Shown piece after piece: positions 16,499-25,491 of a DNA stretch of 39,859 nt. This DNA is from Oligoflexia bacterium (lineage in GTDB: Bacteria > Bdellovibrionota > UBA1018 > CAIMNF01), in assembly GCA_903845155.1 (NCBI GenBank), contig CAIMWN010000017.1:1-39859 (forward strand). Direction: 5' to 3'. The position numbers were made by a program, and so were the translations under genes. The notes below the pieces were generated by a model. It made no database searches, had not been told where the DNA came from, and saw only the letters and a list, made by a program, of their open reading frames with translations. Every line of letters starts with the position of its first letter. The stretch's first letter is position 1.

Positions 16499-19356
16499 AT
16501 TACGTTTCTCCAAAGATGAGTGAGGGCAGCAATAGATATTTTTTCATCTTTTAACTCAATCGTTGCGCTTGAATTCACTTCTCCTATAAAGATGCGTTCG
16601 TTGACTGAAAAGTGGCTTTCAAAAGCTGAAACCTGGGAAGGCTTAACTGACACTAGAATTCTTCCTGGATTTTCATTGAACAAAAATGAAGTCAAATGGT
16701 GTTCTGGTGGAACTGCCAATTTAATTCCAACTTGGTTCAGCATGAGGCTTTCAAAAACGGCAAAGAGGAGACCTCCTTCACTTAAATCATGAGCGCTCGC
16801 GATCAAGGTATTCCGCGTGGCCTGATAAAACTTTTGGTAAAATTCTCGAGTCGCTTTAAGATTAAAGTTTTCAAGCTTCTGTGCGCTTTCGATATCAAAA
16901 TGTTTTTGTAAAGTGGCGCCGAAGTAACGCAAATATTGACCGCTTGAATGCAGACCCAGTAAGTACATATGGTTTCCGGCTTCCGCGTGAGGCTTTACAA
17001 TTTTTCTCACGTCCGGGTGATAACCAAGGGCGGTGACGAGCAGGGTGGGGAGCACGCTGATTTTTACGGATTCTCCACTGGGGAGCGCACCGATAAAATC
17101 GTTCTTCATGCTGTCTTTGCCGCTAATGAGAGGCATTTCGTATGTCTTCACCAGTTCAGAAAGCTGCTCACAGGTGCGAACGAGTTGCGCCAGCTTGTGT
17201 TCAGCGTCCGGGTTCGTCGGACCAGGAAGTGGGTCCGGCCAGCAGAAATTATCAATCAAGGCAATTTTGTCAGGATCGATGCCAGTGACGATCAAATTAC
17301 GAACGGCTTCATCGGCAGCGATGAGTGCCATGATTCCACCATCGAGGAGTGAAAAATCAGGGCAGAGGCCTGAAGCAACACCAGCACCCTCAAAGCCTTT
17401 TCCTCCATGAGCACCCATCCAAATGATTCCACTGTCGTTGGGAGCAGCAGGAGAAATTCCTTCAAAAGGTTTCAGTGCGGTTCCTGCTTGAACTTCATGG
17501 TCGTATTGTCTCACCCATTTTTCCTTTGAAGCGAGACTCGGGTCCCGTGCAAGGGTTTCTAAGGTGTGTTGGATCGTGGAGAGTGCTGCTTTTTTTGCAG
17601 CCACTTTTTTCCATGTTTTTCGCGTTTCTGGTCCATTCCATTTTGCTTTGAGATTCATTTTAGGGAGACCATGATGCAGAAACTCTAAAGATAAATTTCC
17701 AACTAGTTCGTTCTGATAAAAAATTTCAAGCTGACCGGACTGGGTGAATTCGCCGACGACGCTTGCTGCCACCCCTCGGGAATCAGCGAGTGCCTTCAGT
17801 TTTTCAATTTTTTCCTTCGGCACCGCAAGGGTCATGCGTTCTTGGCTCTCACTCACGAAAATCTGCCACGGAAGGAGACCAGGATATTTAAGAGGAACCT
17901 CATGCAAAAATACTTTTGCGCCACCGGTTTGTTCGGCCATTTCACCGACGGAAGAGCTGAGTCCACCCGCACCATTATCGGTAACGGAAGAGTAAAGCAG
18001 CTGATCGCGTGCTTCCATCATGAAGTCAAGGACACGTTTTTGAGTGAGTGGATCACCAATCTGTACCATAGAAGAAGGCGTGGTGTGATCAAGAGCAAGT
18101 GAGCTCGACGTGGCTCCGTGAATCCCATCCAAGCCGACTGCTCCACCGACCATCACAATGAGGTCACCTGGAACTTGTCCTTTTGAAGCGCTTTCAATTC
18201 CTTGAATGGTGTGAGGAAGAACGCCGACGGTGCCACAAAAAACAAGCGGTTTTCCCGAGAAACTTTCGTCAAAATGTATAGCGCCATTGATCGTCGGAAT
18301 TCCACTTTTATTTCCGCCATCTTGAATACCGCGATGGACGCCCGTGAATATTTCCATAGGATGGAGTAAGCCTTTGGGAAGTGGCCCGGTTTCATTGGGT
18401 AGGCCAAAAAGTAAAACATTGGTATTGGCAATGGGTCTTGCGCCAAGACCGGTCCCCATGATGTCGCGGTTTACACCCAGAATGCCGGTGAGAGCCCCTC
18501 CGTAAGGATCAAGTGCGGAGGGTGAATTATGAGTTTCAACTTTAATGCACAAATCAAAGTCATCATGAAACCGCACGATGCCCGCATTGTCTTTAAATAC
18601 GGAGATCGCCCATTTCTTTTTTTCTTGTAAATCATGAGTAGGTTTTTCAATGAAAGTCTTGAATAAACTTTTAATCGTCTTGCCTTCGTACTCGATGTTA
18701 GCCGCAAATATTTTGTGTTTGCAATGCTCACTCCACGTTTGGGCCAGCACTTCAATTTCTACATCGCTGACACTCCGCTCATGAAAATGGTTTTGAATGA
18801 CGAGCATTTCGACTTCACTGAGGGCCCAGAATCTTTTTTTGGATAGATCTACGAGTTGCGCAGGATTAAGTCCACGAAGATCAATTTTCTCGACTTGAAT
18901 TTCCTGAGGCGAGGGATAGCTAAATACCTTGTTTTGGAGTTCTGCTTGATTTGGACTAGGAAAATGATAAGTTTTTGAGTCGTGAATCAGAGGATTATAA
19001 TGAGCTTGTTTTGCGCCTTCTTTGAGAAAATAAATTTCACCCGAGTGAACCTGCAGGGCCCGTGACTGGAGTAATGGATGAATGTGAAGTAATTCTTTGA
19101 AAGAAGATGCCGGATTATCCGTAACCCCAGGTCGAAAGGATACAACTTGAAGGCTAGAGTATGAGAGTGAATGCAGATTTTTTGCGTTTGGGTTGATCCA
19201 AAAATCTTGATCGACACGATCACTTAAGAGTGACGACAAATTCAGAAACTCTTGATCTGAAATGGGGGAGCCCGAGTACCGAACCCAAAAAGCTTGAAAG
19301 TGGTTTTCGTGTTCGTTTGCGTGGCGTAGGGGGAGTGCGATGAGTGTTTGATTCAT
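16495..19356 (-). CDS. purL: FGAM synthetase large subunit, PurSL-like fused form
   Basis: A 953-residue synthetase that converts FGAR to FGAM with ammonia and ATP. The length lies between small PurL (about 600-740) and large PurL (about 1300 with a fused glutaminase). The catalytic histidine block AQTWSEHCKHKIF is at about 205-217, so some 160 residues precede the usual core. They occupy the position of the PurS-like N-terminal domain of large PurL, and no separate purS gene is present. The core shows KVETHNSPSALDPYGGALTG, a duplicated AIRS-like half with SASK-type and GKDSMKND segments, and DLSEGGLLFA near the end. It uses a separate PurQ encoded by the next, overlapping gene. AGGATGA precedes ATG 19356. 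Confidence 0.95.
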   Translation of the reverse strand: MNQTLIALPLRHANEHENHFQAFWVRYSGSPISDQEFLNLSSLLSDRVDQDFWINPNAKNLHSLSYSSLQVVSFRPGVTDNPASSFKELLHIHPLLQSRALQVHSGEIYFLKEGAKQAHYNPLIHDSKTYHFPSPNQAELQNKVFSYPSPQEIQVEKIDLRGLNPAQLVDLSKKRFWALSEVEMLVIQNHFHERSVSDVEIEVLAQTWSEHCKHKIFAANIEYEGKTIKSLFKTFIEKPTHDLQEKKKWAISVFKDNAGIVRFHDDFDLCIKVETHNSPSALDPYGGALTGILGVNRDIMGTGLGARPIANTNVLLFGLPNETGPLPKGLLHPMEIFTGVHRGIQDGGNKSGIPTINGAIHFDESFSGKPLVFCGTVGVLPHTIQGIESASKGQVPGDLIVMVGGAVGLDGIHGATSSSLALDHTTPSSMVQIGDPLTQKRVLDFMMEARDQLLYSSVTDNGAGGLSSSVGEMAEQTGGAKVFLHEVPLKYPGLLPWQIFVSESQERMTLAVPKEKIEKLKALADSRGVAASVVGEFTQSGQLEIFYQNELVGNLSLEFLHHGLPKMNLKAKWNGPETRKTWKKVAAKKAALSTIQHTLETLARDPSLASKEKWVRQYDHEVQAGTALKPFEGISPAAPNDSGIIWMGAHGGKGFEGAGVASGLCPDFSLLDGGIMALIAADEAVRNLIVTGIDPDKIALIDNFCWPDPLPGPTNPDAEHKLAQLVRTCEQLSELVKTYEMPLISGKDSMKNDFIGALPSGESVKISVLPTLLVTALGYHPDVRKIVKPHAEAGNHMYLLGLHSSGQYLRYFGATLQKHFDIESAQKLENFNLKATREFYQKFYQATRNTLIASAHDLSEGGLLFAVFESLMLNQVGIKLAVPPEHHLTSFLFNENPGRILVSVKPSQVSAFESHFSVNERIFIGEVNSSATIELKDEKISIAALTHLWRNVI

Positions 19357-19363
19357 GGGTGGT

Positions 19364-19966
19364 TCATCCTAGGGTTCCTCGTTGATCAAGTTCATGAAGT
19401 ATTTTTTTATAGATTTCCCATTCAAGGGCGAGGCCTCGCTCTTTGAACGTTTCAAGCGTGTCATCAGTGCGTCGTGGGAATTTTAATTGTGCGAGAATGG
19501 GGCCGGTGTCCACTCCTGAGTCAACGAGATGAACAGTGATTCCTGATTCACTTACCTGATCTTGAAAAGCGCGTTCATACGAATGGGTGCCGGGATAAGC
19601 CGGCAAAAGGGATGGGTGAATGTTGACGACTCGATGAGCGCCATTTGGGTTTCGGAATGCGTTTAAAAGGGTAGGTCCCAGTATGCGCATGAAGCCGGCC
19701 AGGAAGATCCATTGGATGGAGTGAGCTCTGAGTGCTTCTAAAATTCTGGTTTCATGTTCCGCTTTATTGATTGCAAAGGGAATGACTTGAACGTCCACTT
19801 CGGGATAAAGGGATTTCACTTTGGCAGGGAGGGGTGAGTCAGCTCGATCTACAATGATGACAGGAATGTGAATCAGTGAGAGTTCTTTTTTTTGTGAGAG
19901 AAGTTGAAGGGCGTTGGTTCCCGTTCCAGAAGCAAAAATCGCGATTGGAAGAGAATGTTGGTTCAT
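19364..19966 (-). CDS. purN: Phosphoribosylglycinamide formyltransferase
   Basis: A 200-residue formyltetrahydrofolate-dependent GAR transformylase, third step of purine synthesis. The catalytic residues of the family are Asn115 and His117 in VVNIHPSLLPAYPG and Asp153 in DSGVDTGPI, matching Asn106/His108/Asp144 of the E. coli enzyme. The N-terminal phosphate loop is FASGTGTNA at 11-19. The start ATG overlaps the purD stop as ATGA; purL follows 7 bp downstream. No formate-dependent purT is seen. Confidence 0.97.
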   Translation of the reverse strand: MNQHSLPIAIFASGTGTNALQLLSQKKELSLIHIPVIIVDRADSPLPAKVKSLYPEVDVQVIPFAINKAEHETRILEALRAHSIQWIFLAGFMRILGPTLLNAFRNPNGAHRVVNIHPSLLPAYPGTHSYERAFQDQVSESGITVHLVDSGVDTGPILAQLKFPRRTDDTLETFKERGLALEWEIYKKILHELDQRGTLG

Positions 19967-21258
19967 GACCCACTTCCAATGTCACTTCTGAAGTGTTCAT
20001 GATTAAAATGGACCTGATCTAGCTTTTCATAAACGAGCTTTCTCGCTTCAGCTTTAGTGGCCGCAACGGAGGTGATGCCTAATACGCGGCCGCCACTCGT
20101 AATGAGGCAGCCATTTTCCTCGCTCACACCCGCAAAAAACAGGGTAGTTGAATCGTCGTGATAATACATGCCCGCGCTCAAGTGGACCGCTTGTTTGCTT
20201 TCAATAGGTTGACCAAATAGCCCCGGGTAGCCTTTCGCTGTCTTGACTACATGAATAGCATTTTGGTTTTTCGTCTGAAGCTTACTTTCACCAAAAAGTG
20301 CTTTGTTTTTAGTTGCCGAAGCCAGAAGCAGATTTGCAAAGTTCCCCTCGAGGAGCGGGAGAAATGTTTGGGTTTCTGGGTCGCCAAAACGGGTGTTGTA
20401 TTCTAGCAAAAATAACTGATCACCTCTGACCATGAGGCCTAAAAAAAGCATGCCTTGAAAAGGGAGTTCTTTTTCTTGCATCCCTTTTAAGGTGGGAATC
20501 ACAAACTGCTTTTCAACTTGCGCTAGGAGATTCTGATGGAACCAGGTTGCAGGCGAGTAAGCACCCATGCCGCCAGTGTTTGGGCCGAGGTCATGATCGA
20601 GCAGGCGCTTGTGATCACAGGCGCTCGCTAAAAATTGATATTGATCATTCATGCAAACATAAAAGAGTGAAACTTCGCGACCATGGATGCATTCTTCAAT
20701 GACCATGCCATCTTCTATGCCAGAGGGTTGGTGTTTGAAAAACTGGGTGGCCGCGTCTTTTGCCTCTTTAGTAGAGTGGCAAACAATGACGCCTTTTCCT
20801 TGGGCGGGCCCTGATAATTTAAGTGCATAGCCTTTCCACTCAGGGTGTTGCTCGATTGCATCAATGGCTTCGCTGAGTTGGTGAACTACAGCAAAATCGG
20901 CGGTGGGCATGCCAAATTCACGCATAAAAAGTTTTGATTTAATCTTTGAAGACTCTAAAAATGAAGAGGCTTGGTTCGGCCCGAATGCGGGTATTCCGTT
21001 TCTTTGGAATTCATCTACCCAGCCTTCGAACAGAAACTTCTCTGGACCAATGACGACTAGGGCGATGCCCAATTCTTTCACCGTTCTGAGCGTTTCTTCA
21101 AATGTAACTTCTGAGCGATCAAGGATGGTGAGTTCAGGGGTGTGTTTCATACCCGGGTTACCAGGTAATATAAAAGTCGAGGATACTTGTGGGTCACGGG
21201 AAAGGCGCCAAGCTAAAGCATGTTCTCTTCCTCCGCTTCCGAGTACGAGTACTTTCAT
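19963..21258 (-). CDS. purD: Phosphoribosylamine-glycine ligase
   Basis: A 431-residue ATP-grasp enzyme that joins phosphoribosylamine and glycine to give GAR. It begins with the typical MKVLVLGSGGREHALAWRL and carries LVVIGPEKFLFEGWVDEF (usually GPE.PL), the ATP-grasp segment KLSGPAQGKGVIVC, the HKRLLDHDLGPNTGGMGAYSP block and LEYNTRFGDPETQ. The usual Pro in the GPEAPL segment is replaced (GPEKFLF), a small departure. It is normal length and overlaps both neighbours by 4 nt (purC upstream, purN downstream). Confidence 0.97.
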   Translation of the reverse strand: MKVLVLGSGGREHALAWRLSRDPQVSSTFILPGNPGMKHTPELTILDRSEVTFEETLRTVKELGIALVVIGPEKFLFEGWVDEFQRNGIPAFGPNQASSFLESSKIKSKLFMREFGMPTADFAVVHQLSEAIDAIEQHPEWKGYALKLSGPAQGKGVIVCHSTKEAKDAATQFFKHQPSGIEDGMVIEECIHGREVSLFYVCMNDQYQFLASACDHKRLLDHDLGPNTGGMGAYSPATWFHQNLLAQVEKQFVIPTLKGMQEKELPFQGMLFLGLMVRGDQLFLLEYNTRFGDPETQTFLPLLEGNFANLLLASATKNKALFGESKLQTKNQNAIHVVKTAKGYPGLFGQPIESKQAVHLSAGMYYHDDSTTLFFAGVSEENGCLITSGGRVLGITSVAATKAEARKLVYEKLDQVHFNHEHFRSDIGSGS

Positions 21259-22274
21259 GTTAGCTGCTCCAGTGCTTTTGAGAGGTTTACTTTCAGTAAT
21301 TCGAGTTTAATTTGACTGTTTTCAAAAATCATTTTTCCGGCAAGTGTGTAAACAGAAGAGAGGTGTTTCAATACAGCTGCAGGAAGTTTGATCGGTTTTT
21401 CATTTAACTTTTCCATGCAGAAATTTTTGAAATCATCGGGTGCAGTGGATTTTGCCTGATTGAGGGCTTCATACCAAGGCGTAGTAATGTAATATTGTCT
21501 GAGGAGTTCTTTTGACAGTGTCTTGCCATCAAACGTTAGACGAATCTCATCTAGGCCAATGGAATCTACGAGCATAAAATCTCGCGAGCCTTTCTCCTGT
21601 CCCTGAATGAAAGCAAATTCAAGTTTCCCATCCCAAAGCTTGATTCCGGTTTTTGCGAAAACGGCCTGAAGTTCAAGTGCAATTGATTTTGTGAATAAAA
21701 GGAGCTTATTCCACTCTTGCTCACTGAGTCCTGCAAGCGTTTGAGCCTCGGTAGCGGACAGTGGGCGATCCAGTTTTTCAAGTTTAGTGGTCACGTCAAA
21801 CTTCACGAATGAAAAATCTTCCCCTTCTTGATAGGCGCGGTCAAATCCGGCCGCCTTCCAATCGTTTTCAGTTTTGAATTTTCTGAGAAGTGAAGAGCCC
21901 TTAGGTACTCCAAAGCGATAGATAACTTCGAGCGGGACTAATGTATCTATCGGTTTTTTTGTATAAGCAGCTTGGATGCTTTGAAGATCACCGCGAGGTA
22001 CTGCTACGGATTTTACGATCAGGTCGGTGGGCAAGGGGCCCCGGCCAATATAGTGGGTAGGAATTCCAATAGAATTGAAATAGGAGAGAAACTGGTGTCC
22101 CATGTCTGCGAGCGCTTTTCCTTTTTCAGGAATAGCGTCAGGCATTTCACCCCAATCAAAAATGGAGTAGCGATCTGAAAATCTAAATAGGAGTTGATCT
22201 GGGGATGAATGCTGATAAATGTCTTTGACGGAACCTAGGTGCAAGAGTTTGAGATGGTCGTCGTTTGAGGTCAC
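21255..22274 (-). CDS. purC: SAICAR synthetase
   Basis: A 339-residue enzyme that couples CAIR with aspartate using ATP. It shows HLGSVKDIYQ near the start, FSDRYSIFDWGEMPD (the family's FSDR.S.FD), AVPRGDLQ, LVPLEVIYRFGVPKGSS and, towards the end, DSIGLDEIRLTF, a variant of the usual DE.LTPDS region. It is longer than the ~240-residue bacterial form and nearer the ~300-residue long form, with a C-terminal extension. I propose a GTG start at 22274, overlapping the purF stop as GTGA and preceded by AAAGAG. An ATG at 22346 would place 24 unrelated residues inside purF. Confidence 0.93.
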   Translation of the reverse strand: MTSNDDHLKLLHLGSVKDIYQHSSPDQLLFRFSDRYSIFDWGEMPDAIPEKGKALADMGHQFLSYFNSIGIPTHYIGRGPLPTDLIVKSVAVPRGDLQSIQAAYTKKPIDTLVPLEVIYRFGVPKGSSLLRKFKTENDWKAAGFDRAYQEGEDFSFVKFDVTTKLEKLDRPLSATEAQTLAGLSEQEWNKLLLFTKSIALELQAVFAKTGIKLWDGKLEFAFIQGQEKGSRDFMLVDSIGLDEIRLTFDGKTLSKELLRQYYITTPWYEALNQAKSTAPDDFKNFCMEKLNEKPIKLPAAVLKHLSSVYTLAGKMIFENSQIKLELLKVNLSKALEQLT

Positions 22275-23695
22275 AGTGAAACTCTTTCTGTGGGTGGCCT
22301 TTCTCGTACAGGGTAGGCGTATTCTCCGTTCAAACAGGCTTTGCAAAAACTGATTCCGTCTAAGGCTTCGGTGAGCTCTTGAAGATTGGAGTAGAACACC
22401 CCATCGGCTCCCAGGCTATTCGCGACTTCACCTGTATTTTGCTTTGAAGCAATGAGTTCTTCCCGACTTGGAAAATCAATCCCGTAGTAGCAAGGATTCA
22501 CAATGGGGGGGCAAGTGCTGGCCAAGTAAACTTTTGCAGCACCATTTTGCTTTAGAAGGTCGATCAGCTTTTTTGAAGTGGTTCCACGAACAATGCTGTC
22601 GTCGACGAGTAAAACATTTTTACCTTTGACGAGTGAATCCACTACGCTGAACTTCATGTTAACGGCAAGTCGCCGAACGTCTTGACCATTTAAAATAAAA
22701 CTTCTTTGGACATACCGGTTTTTAATCAGAATTTCACGGAATGGAATTTTCAATTGTTCCGCAAGGCCAATAGCAGAAGGACGGCTGGTATCAGGCACGG
22801 GTGCTACAAAATCAAATTGCGAAGCAAGGGGTTGAAGTCGCTTTCCGAGAAGCAGCCCAAGTTTTAAGCGGACTTCGTAGACGTTTTTTGTTTCGAGTGT
22901 TGAGTCAGCACTCGAAAAGTAAACCCATTCAAACATGCAGGGAAGGGCCGTTTTTTTAGTGAGTTTAACACTCTGTACGTTTTGTTGCCGGTCAATCCAA
23001 ATCAGTTCGCCCGGGCCGATGTCTCGTTCATATTGGTAGCCCAGAAATTTTAGTGCGCAAGTTTCTGAAGTAAGACAATAAGAAGACTTGCCGTTAGATT
23101 CGAGGCGAGATCCTAAAATGAGTGGCCGAATTCCGTGAGGATCGCGAAATGCAAACATGCCTTCTGAGCCCAAAAGTCCCACAACTGAATAGCCACCTTC
23201 AGCTGCACTGAAAATATCTTGTACTGACTTTGCAATCTTCTGAAATTGGGTATCGGATTTACTGGTGTTGGCTCCAATGGATTCAGCCATCAACTGAAGA
23301 ATGATTTCTAGATCATTATCGCTCATGAACATTCTGTTCTTGGCGACGAGTGTTTGTCTGAGTTCAGCGTAATTGGAAAGGTTCCCATTGTGGACCATTC
23401 CAACACCCACGGGAAGAGAGAGTGCCATGGGTTGAAGGTCAGCTTCCTTTACTTCGCCAATAGTGGAATAGCGAGTATGGCCGATAGCGCTCATGCCTGT
23501 TAGTTTTTTAAGGTCGTTTTGAGTAAACGCCGCCGAAACATGGCCCAAACTTTTGTGGAGATGAAACTTACCAGTGTCCGAGTCAACACTCAAGATTCCG
23601 GCTGAATCTTGACCGCGATGTTGAAGCATCAGAAGTGCTTGATACACTTCTTGAGAGGCATGAGGAGTACCAAGGATTCCAACAATACCACACAT
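22271..23695 (-). CDS. purF: Amidophosphoribosyltransferase
   Basis: A 474-residue first committed enzyme of purine synthesis, making phosphoribosylamine from PRPP and glutamine. Cys2 follows the start directly (MCGIVGILG), so no propeptide is expected. HRGQDSAGI and HTRYSTIGE mark the Ntn glutaminase domain. The PRPP loop is VLLVDDSIVRGTTS. Four cysteines at the positions of the Bacillus subtilis iron-sulfur ligands appear in LPCMFEW, NPCYYGID and the C-terminal CKAC, so a [4Fe-4S] cluster is likely. It leads the eight-gene minus-strand operon; CTGGAG precedes ATG 23695. Confidence 0.97.
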   Translation of the reverse strand: MCGIVGILGTPHASQEVYQALLMLQHRGQDSAGILSVDSDTGKFHLHKSLGHVSAAFTQNDLKKLTGMSAIGHTRYSTIGEVKEADLQPMALSLPVGVGMVHNGNLSNYAELRQTLVAKNRMFMSDNDLEIILQLMAESIGANTSKSDTQFQKIAKSVQDIFSAAEGGYSVVGLLGSEGMFAFRDPHGIRPLILGSRLESNGKSSYCLTSETCALKFLGYQYERDIGPGELIWIDRQQNVQSVKLTKKTALPCMFEWVYFSSADSTLETKNVYEVRLKLGLLLGKRLQPLASQFDFVAPVPDTSRPSAIGLAEQLKIPFREILIKNRYVQRSFILNGQDVRRLAVNMKFSVVDSLVKGKNVLLVDDSIVRGTTSKKLIDLLKQNGAAKVYLASTCPPIVNPCYYGIDFPSREELIASKQNTGEVANSLGADGVFYSNLQELTEALDGISFCKACLNGEYAYPVRERPPTERVSL

Positions 23696-23759
23696 AAATT
23701 CTCCAGAGGCGACGTGACCAGTTAGTAATTTTTGTTCATCTATTTAATACCATAAAAAT

Positions 23760-23788
23760 TTGATTAAGACCACCCGATCCATTACGAT
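23760..23788 (+). promoter_or_regulatory. Candidate sigma-70 promoter for purK-purE-purB
   Basis: TTGATT (23760-23765) and TACGAT (23783-23788) are separated by exactly 17 nt in the divergent purF-purK gap. The expected transcription start, about 7 nt after the -10 box, falls at or within a few bases of the purK ATG at 23797. The purK start lacks a Shine-Dalgarno site, so the mRNA may be leaderless. No purine riboswitch or PurR-like box was recognised in the 101-bp gap. Confidence 0.4.
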
Positions 23789-23796
23789 TGTGATGA

Positions 23797-24942
23797 ATGA
23801 TTTCACAAAAGTTACCGATTGGAATTTTGGGCGATGGTCAGCTCGCGTTGATGCTGGGCGAAGCTGCTTTGGCTCAAGGTGTTGACTTTCTTGCTTACGG
23901 TAATGATCCTCATTCTTCTTTCGCAACGCGCTTTCCCTCTCAGTTTAGACTTGGAAAGAAGAACGATCAAAAAACCCTCAACGAATTCGCTAGATCATGC
24001 AGTGCGCTTACTCTTGAAAATGAATTTTATAAAGTGAATCAATTGCGCGAAGTCGCTCAAGCGACTGGGGTTCCATTTTTTCCTGATCTTCCCAGTTATC
24101 AGTTTTTTGAGAGCAAAGTTTCTCAGCATCGATTTTTTGATCGTCTTGGAATTCCCTCTCCTCGTTGGAGTCCCTATACGCCTGAGGCTGTACAGACGTT
24201 TTCCTATCCTTTGGTCTTGAAAGCGAGCGAGGGCGGGTATGATGGATATGGAGTAAGAATAGTTCAATTTGAAGAAGGGCTCGCTCAGGCTCTTTCTGAT
24301 TTGGGCTATTCAGAAGGTCGACCTGTACTCATAGAGGAAAAAGTGAACATTGAGCGTGAATTCGCCCAAGGCGTTCTCTTGGATGGAACGGGTGGAATCA
24401 TTTTTCTTCCGTTGGTGGAAACGATCCAGAAGAATGGAATTTGCGAGATGGTTTTGTCTCGTTCTTCACTGTCACTGCAAGAATATAAGAAGGTTGAATC
24501 TACTATCCATGTCATCCTGAAAAAATTTGCGAGTACCCAAATGCGTGGGCTCTTTAATTTTGAGTTCTTTTACGTGAATGGTGAAGTGTTGATCAATGAA
24601 GGAGCGCCACGCGTGCACAATTCGCAGCATCTCACCTTAAATGCATCTCCCGTTTCTCAGTTTGATTTAGTGATGAACTACTTATGGGCGGGGAAGATGG
24701 AACCCAAAGAGGTGACTATCCTTCCGGCAATTATGGTGAACTTGTTGGGTAAATCGAAGGGCGAGCAATATCGACTTGCCCTTCCTGTCCTCCCACCAGA
24801 AATTCAAGTTCATGCTAAACTTTACTTAAAGAAGGAATGTCGTCCTGGACGAAAAATGGGACACTTGAATTTAGTTGATCCAAGCGGGAAATTTAATTTA
24901 ATTGAATTAGCAGAGCGGGTCCTGAAGGAATACGAACTATGA
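23797..24942 (+). CDS. purK: N5-carboxyaminoimidazole ribonucleotide synthase
   Basis: A 381-residue ATP-grasp enzyme that carboxylates AIR with bicarbonate. It begins with the Rossmann-type [18 protein letters not shown] (usually GGGQLG.M). It also has the ATP-grasp segments [16 protein letters not shown] and [14 protein letters not shown], and the substrate segment [14 protein letters not shown] (usually E.APR.HNSGH.T). It is divergent from purF across a 101-bp gap and overlaps purE by ATGA. The ATG at 23797 has no recognisable ribosome site (see the promoter entry). Confidence 0.96.
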   Translation: MISQKLPIGILGDGQLALMLGEAALAQGVDFLAYGNDPHSSFATRFPSQFRLGKKNDQKTLNEFARSCSALTLENEFYKVNQLREVAQATGVPFFPDLPSYQFFESKVSQHRFFDRLGIPSPRWSPYTPEAVQTFSYPLVLKASEGGYDGYGVRIVQFEEGLAQALSDLGYSEGRPVLIEEKVNIEREFAQGVLLDGTGGIIFLPLVETIQKNGICEMVLSRSSLSLQEYKKVESTIHVILKKFASTQMRGLFNFEFFYVNGEVLINEGAPRVHNSQHLTLNASPVSQFDLVMNYLWAGKMEPKEVTILPAIMVNLLGKSKGEQYRLALPVLPPEIQVHAKLYLKKECRPGRKMGHLNLVDPSGKFNLIELAERVLKEYEL

Positions 24943-25466
24943 GCAAAAAGATTAAGAAACCACCCCCGAAAACTAAAAAAACAGAAAAACCCTTGGTGGC
25001 AATCATCATGGGTAGTGACAGTGACTGGGGAGTCATGAAAAAAGCGAAGGATAAACTCGACCAGTTTGGCGTTCCTTCGTTGTCGCGAGTCGTTTCCGCC
25101 CATCGGACTCCGGCCGACCTCGCGCCCTTTGCCAAGGAAGCGGAAAAATTAGGAATCAAGATCATCATTGCAGGCGCCGGTGGCGCAGCACATTTGCCGG
25201 GCATGATGGCGTCCTTTACTTCACTCCCCGTAATTGGCGTACCGGTACAGAGCCGGACTCTTCAAGGGCTAGATAGTTTGTTGTCCATCGTGCAAATGCC
25301 CGAAGGCATACCAGTCGCGACCGTTGCAATCGAGAACTCAGGGAACGCGGCGTTGCTGGCATTGCGGATTTTGGCTCTGGAAAACGCGGGGATTCGAAAA
25401 AAGTTAGACGCTTTTGTTCAGGACATGGCAGTTGCCTCGCGGAAGAAAACAGCAAATTTAATATAA
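24939..25466 (+). CDS. purE: N5-CAIR mutase (class I PurE)
   Basis: A 175-residue mutase that moves the carboxylate from N5 to C4 of the imidazole, giving CAIR. Family marks are [24 protein letters not shown] (catalytic His in the SAHRTP loop), [14 protein letters not shown] and [15 protein letters not shown]. Its pairing with purK supports the bacterial class I type. A Lys/Pro-rich tail of about 18 residues precedes the conserved domain. The start ATG overlaps the purK stop. Confidence 0.97.
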   Translation: MSKKIKKPPPKTKKTEKPLVAIIMGSDSDWGVMKKAKDKLDQFGVPSLSRVVSAHRTPADLAPFAKEAEKLGIKIIIAGAGGAAHLPGMMASFTSLPVIGVPVQSRTLQGLDSLLSIVQMPEGIPVATVAIENSGNAALLALRILALENAGIRKKLDAFVQDMAVASRKKTANLI

Positions 25467-25491
25467 TGGCTTGAGAGTCAAAGGAAGAAAT

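Noticed and set aside
23696-23796. Purine riboswitch or PurR box in the purF-purK gap
   Set aside because: No conserved riboswitch core or box was seen; only a candidate promoter could be supported.
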